This document shows positions 1-5,192 of a stretch of DNA of 5,192 nucleotides, piece by piece. Source of the DNA: an uncultured Sutterellaceae bacterium (GTDB lineage Bacteria > Pseudomonadota > Gammaproteobacteria > Burkholderiales > Burkholderiaceae_F); assembly GCA_947253615.1 (NCBI GenBank), contig CAMYAA010000107.1, forward strand, positions 1-5,192, read 5' to 3'. The notes beneath the pieces are model-generated. The model did no database searches. It was not told where the DNA came from and saw only the letters and a list, made by a program, of their open reading frames with translations. Numbering within the stretch: position 1 is the stretch's first letter; each line of letters begins with the position of its first letter. Position numbers and translations under genes: made by a program.

Positions 1-1116
1 GGCATGAACGCCCTCATTACGCGTTTAGTCCGGAAGGAATTAGGTAACGCCACCATTTTGGCCGACAAAGTCAATGGCGTTCAGGGCTTATGGGTTACGG
101 TTCGTATTGATGGTGAAGATTACTGGTTACAGACGCGTGCGGACTTATTAGATCCCCCCTTTGGGACGGCCTGGTTATGGTGGGCTTTGGGGGCGTGTAT
201 TGCGAGTTTATTTGGTGCAACGCTCTTAACGCGCCATGTGATTTGGCCGCTTCGTCGCCTCTCGGCTTTTGCCACCCAAGTGGGTCAAGGGAAGTCGCCT
301 CCGCCATTACCTGAAGACGAAGGGACGGCGGAAATTCAAGCGGTGAATCGCAACTTTAACCACATGGTTCAAGACTTACGTCGTATTGAAGCGGACCGTG
401 AATTACTCTTAGCCGGCGTGAGTCACGACTTACGTACTCCGATTACACGTTTGCGTCTTGAAGTGGAAATGGCGGACTTGCCCGACGATACCCGTAACGC
501 GATGGTCTCTGACTTAATGCAGATGGAAAACATCGTGGATCAGTTCTTGAGCTATGCCCGTCAGAGCTATGAACATCAAGCGATTGTGGACCTCAATGAA
601 GCGACCCAAATTGCGTTAACGAACGCTCGTATTGCCTCGGATCCGCTCGTTGAACTCCAAACGCACTACATTGAATCGGCCTGTGTGGTTGCTCACCCCT
701 TGGAAATGTCGCGCGCCATTCAGAATCTCTTTACCAACGCGATGCGTTATGGGCGCAGTGATGACGGGAAGCTTTATCTCGACGTCCGTGTTGGGATTGT
801 GAACAACAAGTTTGCGGTACTTTCCGTCACCGACAAGGGCGCGGGTTTACCGCCCGATCAACTCTCCCGAGTGATGCGTCCGTTTGAACGTGGTGAAAGT
901 GCGCGTAGCGGGGTTACTGGGACGGGGTTAGGTCTAGCGATTGTGGATCGTATTGTCCGTCGCTCCGAAGGCTACGTTGAACTTAAAAATGTGGAGCCCC
1001 ACGGGTTATGCGTTTCGATTTACTTACCCATCGCGACAGAGGCCTGTAAGAAAAAGCTCCGCAAAGAAATGGAAAAGCGTCAACAACAAGAAAAGAAAGA
1101 CGACGCTAAACACTAA
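1..1116 (+). CDS. envZ: EnvZ-like sensor histidine kinase (5'-partial)
   Basis: Inner-membrane two-component kinase that autophosphorylates on histidine and passes the phosphate to an OmpR-type regulator. The reading frame is open to the left edge, so the ATG at 4 is probably internal; compared with E. coli EnvZ (about 450 residues, His243) roughly 100 N-terminal residues are missing, including TM1 and most of the periplasmic domain. Numbering from that ATG: end of periplasmic region 1-53, TM2 about 56-75 (Trp-rich), HAMP about 76-130 with PPPLPEDEGTAEI and FNHM as in EnvZ, H-box GVSHDLRTP with His141, N-box FTNAMRYG with Asn245, G1 box DKGAG at Asp277, RPFERGESAR, and G2 box GTGLGLAIV from Gly306. 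All catalytic boxes are intact. The last 20 or so residues are a Lys/Glu/Gln-rich tail beyond the ATPase domain. An ompR partner would be expected just upstream, off the window. Bordetella calls its EnvZ-type kinase RisS, so the symbol is by similarity. Confidence 0.9.
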   Translation, partial: GMNALITRLVRKELGNATILADKVNGVQGLWVTVRIDGEDYWLQTRADLLDPPFGTAWLWWALGACIASLFGATLLTRHVIWPLRRLSAFATQVGQGKSPPPLPEDEGTAEIQAVNRNFNHMVQDLRRIEADRELLLAGVSHDLRTPITRLRLEVEMADLPDDTRNAMVSDLMQMENIVDQFLSYARQSYEHQAIVDLNEATQIALTNARIASDPLVELQTHYIESACVVAHPLEMSRAIQNLFTNAMRYGRSDDGKLYLDVRVGIVNNKFAVLSVTDKGAGLPPDQLSRVMRPFERGESARSGVTGTGLGLAIVDRIVRRSEGYVELKNVEPHGLCVSIYLPIATEACKKKLRKEMEKRQQQEKKDDAKH

Positions 1117-1141
1117 GCATCGTCCCCTTTGAAAACGAATC

Positions 1142-1179
1142 ATGCCATCGAAAAATCGGTCTTTTCGATGGCATTTTTT
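1142..1179 (+). terminator. Rho-independent terminator after the EnvZ-like gene
   Basis: A perfect 13-bp inverted repeat (ATGCCATCGAAAA at 1142-1154 with its complement at 1162-1174) encloses a 7-nt loop and is followed by a run of six T at 1174-1179. It begins 25 bases after the kinase stop codon. It lies between convergent genes and may also slow transcription leaving ispDF on the other strand, but that side has no good T run, so its main direction is +. Confidence 0.87.
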
Positions 1180-1209
1180 CGGTAACTTAACGATGGGCGT
1201 TAGTCCGAA

Positions 1210-2424
1210 TTAATCGCGGGCCATCAACACGGTGGCCAATGCAACCATGCCTTCTTCCTGACCGACCGCATCCATTTTTTCGTTAGTCTTCGCCTTAATA
1301 TTGACGGCATCAGGATCGATCTCCAAGAGTTGAGCGATCTTTTCTTTCATGAGCGGGCGATACGGTCCCATCTTCGGGCGTTCAGCAATGATGGTGGAAT
1401 CACAATTGACGACGCGCCAGCCTTTGGCGTGTGCGCGTTCAACAATCACCTTCAACAAGCGTGCGCTGTCCGCGTTTTTATATTGTTCGTCACTCGGTGG
1501 GAAATGCTCACCGATATCCCCCAAGCCCGAGGCGCCCAAGACGGCATCCGTGATGGCATGGAGCAGAATATCCGCGTCCGAATGGCCCAACAATCCTTTC
1601 GTATGGGGGATTTGGATTCCGCCCACGATTAAATCACGGCCTTCGACCAAGCGATGAGAGTCGTAACCTTGACCGACACGCAATTGAGGAAGTTTGGTTT
1701 CTGACATGGATTCATTTCCTAAAAAGAGGGACGCAATCATTTTGTCCATGGGCTGCGTCACTTTAATATTGGTGGGACGCCCGGCGATCACTTTCACGGG
1801 ATAGCCCAACGCCTCGACCGCGCTCGCTTCATCCGTAATCCCTTCATGGGGATCGTTTAAGGCCTGAAGGAGAAGTCCCTTTTTAAACATTTGGGGCGTA
1901 GCGGCGCGCCATAAATGATCACGCGGAATGGTTTTTTCGATAATGCCCTCGTCGTTAACGACTTTAACGGTGTCACTCATGGGAAGCGCCAAGATGCCTC
2001 CCGAGATCGAATCGTCGGCCAAGACCGTGTCGACTAAATGGGCGAGTTCGCTCGCGCGCAAACACGGACGAGCCGCATCATGGACTAAGACCCAATCTTC
2101 ATCTTCAAAGGGCGTATTGAGTAAGCCGTTCCAGACGGTTTTGGCGCGTGTATCACCACCGACTTTCAGGACCAAGACCTTCTCGGGGAAGTGTTGAGCC
2201 ACTTCGTCAATGTAGGGGTCTTCCGGACTGACAATGACCCAAATGGATTGCAATCGGCATTCTTGTGCCATAGCCTTCACGGTCAACTCCAACATGGTTT
2301 TACCGTGGAGTTCAAGATATTGTTTAGGACGATCGGCCTGCATACGCGTGCCGACACCGCCCGCGCAAATGAGGCCATGAAGACGAACGCTCTTAGGCGC
2401 TTCGTTGGATTGCTGTTGAGTCAT
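1210..2424 (-). CDS. ispDF: Bifunctional IspDF: MEP cytidylyltransferase / MECDP synthase
   Basis: Cytoplasmic fusion enzyme of 404 residues covering two non-consecutive steps of the MEP isoprenoid pathway. IspD makes CDP-methylerythritol from MEP and CTP; IspF cyclises the IspE product to MEcDP, releasing CMP. IspD half, about 1-236: nucleotide loop AGGVGTRM with Arg27, PKQ with Lys34, VHDAARP with Asp116 and Arg119, SDTVK with Thr152, Arg168, TPQMF with Thr176, TDEAS with Thr197, and NIKVT with Lys221; these line up with the E. coli IspD catalytic and binding residues. IspF half, about 240-404: GYDSH supplies metal ligands Asp255 and His257, with His289 as the third, then HSDAD and TNEK. 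There is essentially no linker. Fusions of this type are known in alphaproteobacteria and Campylobacter. The start is supported by GGGTGA at 2432-2437, 7 nt upstream. Odd: Gln389 sits where E. coli IspF has Arg142, and an internal ribosome site precedes Met240. Divergent from the fadL-like gene. Confidence 0.95.
   Translation of the reverse strand: MTQQQSNEAPKSVRLHGLICAGGVGTRMQADRPKQYLELHGKTMLELTVKAMAQECRLQSIWVIVSPEDPYIDEVAQHFPEKVLVLKVGGDTRAKTVWNGLLNTPFEDEDWVLVHDAARPCLRASELAHLVDTVLADDSISGGILALPMSDTVKVVNDEGIIEKTIPRDHLWRAATPQMFKKGLLLQALNDPHEGITDEASAVEALGYPVKVIAGRPTNIKVTQPMDKMIASLFLGNESMSETKLPQLRVGQGYDSHRLVEGRDLIVGGIQIPHTKGLLGHSDADILLHAITDAVLGASGLGDIGEHFPPSDEQYKNADSARLLKVIVERAHAKGWRVVNCDSTIIAERPKMGPYRPLMKEKIAQLLEIDPDAVNIKAKTNEKMDAVGQEEGMVALATVLMARD
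1716..1720 (-). promoter_or_regulatory. Internal Shine-Dalgarno before the ispF half
   Basis: On the minus strand AGGAA lies 8 nt before an in-frame ATG (first base 1707, Met240 of the fusion). That ATG is where a free-standing IspF of about 165 residues would start, close to the 159 residues of E. coli IspF. The site may be a relic of separate ispD and ispF genes or may still allow translation of IspF alone. Spacing and sequence are seen directly; use is inferred. Confidence 0.55.
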
Positions 2425-2447
2425 CGATCTTTCACCCGAGACGAGAA

Positions 2448-2475
2448 ATTATGAAGTCATTTGAAGATAGCACAA
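2448..2475 (-). promoter_or_regulatory. Possible ispDF promoter
   Basis: On the minus strand TTGTGC (2475-2470) is followed after 16 nt by CATAAT (2453-2448), a 5/6 match to the -10 consensus. This would give a 5' leader of roughly 15-20 nt before the ispDF start codon, enough to include its ribosome site. The -35 matches only at TTG, so the call is tentative. Confidence 0.35.
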
Positions 2476-2542
2476 GCGCGCCTTTTCTAAAAGACTAGGG
2501 ATACGTGAGGGGGATTTTAGGGTGGCGGGAATTCAACTAAAC

Positions 2543-2594
2543 GGATGATATGCCATCCCCTTTTAAAGGGTCATCTGTTCTCATGAAGATGAGA
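2543..2594. repeat. Cluster of three short inverted repeats (possible operator)
   Basis: Three palindromic elements lie in 52 bases: GGATG-N6-CATCC at 2543-2558, CCCTTT-T-AAAGGG at 2558-2570, and TCTCAT-GAAG-ATGAGA at 2579-2594. The second is a 13-bp near-continuous palindrome typical in size of a protein binding site. They lie between the divergent start codons. The second is not followed by a T run and so is not a terminator. Their role is not known. Confidence 0.4.
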
Positions 2595-2808
2595 GAAAAA
2601 TCGAGGAATGACTAGGCTACTCTGCGATTATGGCAAAAATGGCGTCTTTTCATCCGCACGGATTAACCCCAACTTTTTCACAAACGACTGTGTTAGAGTG
2701 CTTTCCCTAGATAAAGTGGGCTTGGTTTAACACCACCGGCCTACTCATTAATTGAGATCCCAAGTTTTGTTTTCGTGATTGGTGCTCTCGAAGATCATGA
2801 ATTTTTTT

Positions 2809-2813
2809 AGGAG
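2809..2813 (+). promoter_or_regulatory. Shine-Dalgarno that sets the fadL-like start
   Basis: AGGAG lies 7 nt before GTG at 2821, an ideal spacing. This favours GTG 2821 over the in-frame TTG at 2779 or ATG at 2797, neither of which has comparable upstream pairing. Confidence 0.85.
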
Positions 2814-2820
2814 TCATCTG

Positions 2821-4353
2821 GTGAAAGTTGCCATACTCAACAAGGCTGCCTTAGCTGCTGCCGTTCTCTGTGCTTTTGCGAGCCAAGCTCAAGCTGCTGG
2901 TTTCCAACTCTCTGAACAATCGGCGTTAGCCTTAGGTCGTGCCTATGCGGGTGCTGGTCTTGACAACCAAGACCTTTCTGGCCTTTTCTACAACCCGGCT
3001 GCGATGTCCTTAGGTCATGGCACTCGTGTCCAGGCGGGCGCGATTGTGGCCAATTTGGACCTTCAGTACCGTGGTGAAAATGGTAGCCGTGAAAACGGTC
3101 GTGGCAAGCCTGGTGTGGTTCCTAGCCTCTATGTGGCTCATGAAATCAACGACAAGTTCCAAGTCGGTTTTGCTGTGACGGCTCCGTTCGGTTTAGCCAC
3201 GCAGTATGCTCCGGGCTGGGACCAGGGTTTCAAGGGCACGCGCTCTGACTTAAAGGTTGTGGACTTCAACCCGTCCGTGACGTTCAAGCTCAATGAAAAG
3301 TGGTCCTTCGGTGCTGGCGTTTCCTTCCAACACGCTGACGCGAAGTTGAGCTATGACTTGCTTGGCATCGTCAAGAACAAAGCCGAAACGATCAAAATCC
3401 AGGATGAAGCTTTAAACCGCTTAGCTCATAGTGAAAATCCTGTATACCAGGCTCTCGCTGCTAAAGGCAAGGCCGAAATGGATGAAAAGCTTAAGCCGCT
3501 CGCTCCTTTGAAGGCTTTAGCTGGTACAGACGATGAATTAGCAAAATACAAAGCTGCTTTAGCTGCCAACCCCGAACTTCACGTCAATGTGAAGGACTGG
3601 GCTTATGGTTGGAACGTTGGTGTGATGTTTAAGCCTGCTGACAATATCCGTTTAGGCTTATCCTACCGCTCTGCTGTTAAGCATACGGCCAAGGGTGAAG
3701 CTGAAAGTGCTGCATTGCGTGCTATCGCCTCCAACGATGAAGTTAAGCACTTACTTCAAGGTTTAGCAGCTCAAAACCCAGCCTTAGCTGGCTACGCCGG
3801 CGGCATTATGGCGGGTTCTATCCCTGCCTCGATCTCGATGTCCGCTCCTGCTTGGGCAATGTTCTCGGGTAGCTGGGATATCAACCCGACCTTCACGGTC
3901 AACGGTATGGTTCGTTGGACGCATTGGTCTTTGTTCAAGAAGTTAGCCTTAAAGTCCCCAGTTCTTTCGGGCTTAGGTATTGGTGAATTTGCTAACAAGA
4001 CCGAATGGAAGGACACGTGGTTTGGCTCCGTCGGTTTAGACGCTCGCGTTCACCCGATGGTTACGTTACACACTGGTATCGGTTACGAAACCAGCGTGAT
4101 CAAGTATCCTGAATATCGTACGGGTGTGATCCCTGACGCCAACCGTCTCTGGTTGTCTGCTGGTGCTACCTTCAAGCCGATTAAGAACTTAACGGCTGAC
4201 TTCGGTATCTCTTACTTAAAGGGTATCGGCGAACGTGATCTTTACAAAGAAACCGCCAATCCCAAGACTGCTCAGCCGACTTTCGAAAAGGTTGGTACTT
4301 TCAAGAAGTTGAACGCTATCCTCGTGGGCGCTCAAGTTCAGTACCAGTTCTAA
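2821..4353 (+). CDS. fadL: FadL-family outer-membrane hydrophobic-compound transporter
   Basis: Predicted 14-strand outer-membrane barrel of 510 residues that lets long-chain fatty acids or similar hydrophobic molecules cross the outer membrane. From GTG 2821 the protein has a 25-residue signal peptide (KVAILNK, then an Ala-rich core) ending AQA, giving a mature start AGFQLSEQS, the classic FadL N-terminal hatch sequence. Next come GRAYAGAG, the family NPA motif (YNPAAMSLG), the barrel strand pair around FGAGVSF and YGWNVGVMF, then IPDANRLWLSAG and GISYLKG near the end, and a terminal Phe (VQYQF) as the BAM signal. It is longer than usual (about 420-450 residues). Residues about 179-256 form a Lys/Ala-rich, probably helical insertion where E. 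coli loop L3 lies, and a shorter expansion follows around 298-335 (L4). Codon use is rich in GCT, unlike the kinase gene, which suggests high expression. It is followed by its own terminator, so probably monocistronic. The substrate may be fatty acids or aromatic hydrocarbons as in TodX/XylN; sequence alone does not decide. Family call sure, symbol by family. Confidence 0.92.
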   Translation: MKVAILNKAALAAAVLCAFASQAQAAGFQLSEQSALALGRAYAGAGLDNQDLSGLFYNPAAMSLGHGTRVQAGAIVANLDLQYRGENGSRENGRGKPGVVPSLYVAHEINDKFQVGFAVTAPFGLATQYAPGWDQGFKGTRSDLKVVDFNPSVTFKLNEKWSFGAGVSFQHADAKLSYDLLGIVKNKAETIKIQDEALNRLAHSENPVYQALAAKGKAEMDEKLKPLAPLKALAGTDDELAKYKAALAANPELHVNVKDWAYGWNVGVMFKPADNIRLGLSYRSAVKHTAKGEAESAALRAIASNDEVKHLLQGLAAQNPALAGYAGGIMAGSIPASISMSAPAWAMFSGSWDINPTFTVNGMVRWTHWSLFKKLALKSPVLSGLGIGEFANKTEWKDTWFGSVGLDARVHPMVTLHTGIGYETSVIKYPEYRTGVIPDANRLWLSAGATFKPIKNLTADFGISYLKGIGERDLYKETANPKTAQPTFEKVGTFKKLNAILVGAQVQYQF

Positions 4354-4378
4354 TCGGTTAATTCCGTTAGTCTGATCC

Positions 4379-4409
4379 AAAAAGCGACGCTTCTCGGCGT
4401 CGCTTTTTT
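4379..4409. terminator. Bidirectional terminator between convergent genes
   Basis: GCGACGC at 4384-4390 pairs with GCGTCGC at 4397-4403 around the 6-nt loop TTCTCG. The stem is flanked by five A on the left (4379-4383) and six T on the right (4404-4409), so the same hairpin gives a U tract in both directions. It starts 25 bases after the fadL-like stop and 10 bases beyond the stop of the gene on the opposite strand, so it probably ends both transcripts. Confidence 0.92.
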
Positions 4410-4419
4410 GCATTCTTAG

Positions 4420-5146
4420 TTAGGGAAACATCGATAATTGTTCATGCACCGATGAGTTGGAATCGACTCTCAATCCATTGCGCTTCACGCGCTTGGGTAG
4501 ACTCAACGACAATTGACTCGGCTCTAACTCAAAGTCAAACTCCATCGATCCTCCATACACTACCTTCAACGGATGAACCCTAGCCTTGTTGGCGCTCTTT
4601 TGCTTAATACGCATAGGCTTTCCAATCACAAAAGAAGACTCCTCTTTGGGCGGTTCGTGCGGCGCAAAACGTAACGACTCAGGTACCAAGAGCGGATTCC
4701 CTAACGGACAACGCTTTTCATCACGAGAGTAAACGCACACCACCTCGGGGTAGCACCAGATTTGCTCAAACGCATTGAGCTCAATATGCCCCTTCTTCGA
4801 ATTACGAATGTACTGCAGCAAACTGTTCGCCAAAATATCGGCCGCACGAACGCCAGGCTCTTTCTTCGAATCTAAACACGTGGACTTCGAAATGTGTATC
4901 TTTTTAAAGGACTTGGGGGACTCGAGCGCTTTGATCTCCGCATTTAACGTCTGAATCAACAATTTCTTTAATTCGCCTGCTTGCGTGGAATTCAGATTTA
5001 AATTGTCAAACCCCATCTCAATGCCTTCATTGCCCTTTAACCCCATGGGATCCGAAAACAACAAGCGCGATACGCATTGCATCGTCGCCCAATGCCGATA
5101 GATGCTCAACAGCTTTCGATTGGCCTTGGCCGAGATCGCTAATCCC
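4420..5146 (-). CDS. Uncharacterised protein, C-terminal part (possibly DUF3800-like)
   Basis: Only the last 241 or so residues are present; the true start lies beyond the contig end, because the sequence turns into adapter at 5147. The apparent GTG start at 5175 and the first residues MGSEMCIRDR are adapter-derived and must be dropped. What remains has a Lys-rich helical stretch, then CLDSKKEPGVRAADILAN (the ADIL Asp codon at 4837-4839), which resembles the late DSK...G.+.AD..A motif of DUF3800 proteins, a family with an RNase H-like fold. The N-terminal IDESG-like motif that would confirm this is off the window. About 130 further residues follow with Pro- and Lys-rich segments, four Cys in the 4700-4870 region, and the end LSMFP. 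No signal peptide or membrane segment is visible. Family assignment is a weak guess; being a real coding region is well supported by the long open frame and the shared terminator. Confidence 0.7.
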
Positions 5147-5192
5147 CTGTCTCTTATACACATCTCCGAGCCCACGAGACCGTACTAGATCT
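5147..5192. other. Nextera sequencing adapter (non-genomic contig end)
   Basis: Positions 5147-5165 are the 19-bp Tn5 mosaic end CTGTCTCTTATACACATCT. Positions 5166-5180 (CCGAGCCCACGAGAC) are the Nextera read-2 adapter. Positions 5181-5188 (CGTACTAG) match the Nextera i7 index N702, and 5189-5192 (ATCT) match the start of the flanking P7 sequence. This is untrimmed library adapter, not a Tn5 or IS50 element in the genome. Confidence 0.98.

Larger units (their letters stand above)
2425..2820. other. Divergent intergenic region between ispDF and the fadL-like gene
   Basis: No convincing gene is present in these 396 bases. The left end carries a possible ispDF promoter. The middle (2543-2594) carries three short inverted repeats. 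The right end carries the ribosome site of the fadL-like gene. The fadL-side promoter is unclear: the best -35 is TTGAGA at 2752-2757, but the matching -10 (CGTGAT at 2774-2779, 16-nt spacer) is poor, so I do not list it separately. No FadR-type operator of the E. coli kind was recognised. Confidence 0.6.

Noticed and set aside
1330..2454. Several plus-strand open frames (1330-1632, 1349-1657, 1928-2197, 2191-2454)
   Set aside because: They lie antisense to or overlap ispDF, whose protein motifs are unmistakable, and their products look like shadow translations.
2583..2615. Ten-residue leader peptide ATGAAGATGAGA...
   Set aside because: No ribosome site, no codon run suggestive of attenuation and no following terminator/antiterminator pair.
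2678..2693. TCACA-N6-TGTGT resembling a CRP site
   Set aside because: The half-sites are in the reverse order from the CRP consensus TGTGA-N6-TCACA, and only four base pairs are symmetric.
2608..2730. Small 40-codon frame starting ATG 2608 in the intergenic region
   Set aside because: GAGG lies only one base from the ATG, which is too close for a ribosome site; the product (MTRLLCDYG...) uses rare codons such as AGG, AGA and CTA and has no recognisable feature.
3792..4016. Minus-strand open frame inside the fadL-like gene, and a similar one at 4216-4413
   Set aside because: Both are antisense to conserved FadL barrel segments; the second also runs across the terminator hairpin.
5147..5165. 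Tn5 mosaic end as evidence of a transposon
   Set aside because: It is directly followed by Nextera adapter and index bases, so it is a library artefact.

Overview
The window looks like the end of a draft or metagenomic contig from a Gram-negative bacterium. It carries an EnvZ-type osmosensor kinase, a MEP-pathway isoprenoid enzyme and a FadL-family outer-membrane channel, which together imply an inner and outer membrane. The sequence style (EnvZ form, frequent TTA leucine codons, moderate GC) suggests Betaproteobacteria, perhaps a Sutterellaceae-like Burkholderiales member. That placement is inference from protein style and was not tested by any search.

Layout, left to right. Positions 1-1116 (+) hold the 3' part of an EnvZ-like sensor histidine kinase whose N-terminus lies off the left edge. 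A strong hairpin terminator follows at 1142-1179. Positions 1210-2424 (-) hold a fused ispD-ispF gene (IspDF), convergent with the kinase. Positions 2425-2820 are a divergent intergenic region with probable promoters and a cluster of short palindromes. Positions 2821-4353 (+) hold a FadL-family outer-membrane transporter with a clear signal peptide and unusually long predicted extracellular loops. A bidirectional terminator at 4379-4409 separates it from 4420-5146 (-), the 3' part of an uncharacterised gene with weak resemblance to the DUF3800 family.

The last 46 bases (5147-5192) are not genomic. They match a Nextera transposon adapter (Tn5 mosaic end, read-2 adapter, an i7 index and the start of the P7 region). 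This creates a false N-terminus beginning MGSEMCIRDR on the last gene.

The genes do not form one pathway. Each seems to be its own transcription unit: envelope signalling, isoprenoid precursor synthesis, hydrophobic solute uptake, and an unknown. I see no CRISPR array, tRNA, rRNA, insertion sequence or obvious new defence system. The points most worth checking are the IspDF fusion that keeps an internal ispF start signal, the enlarged FadL loops, and the adapter artefact.
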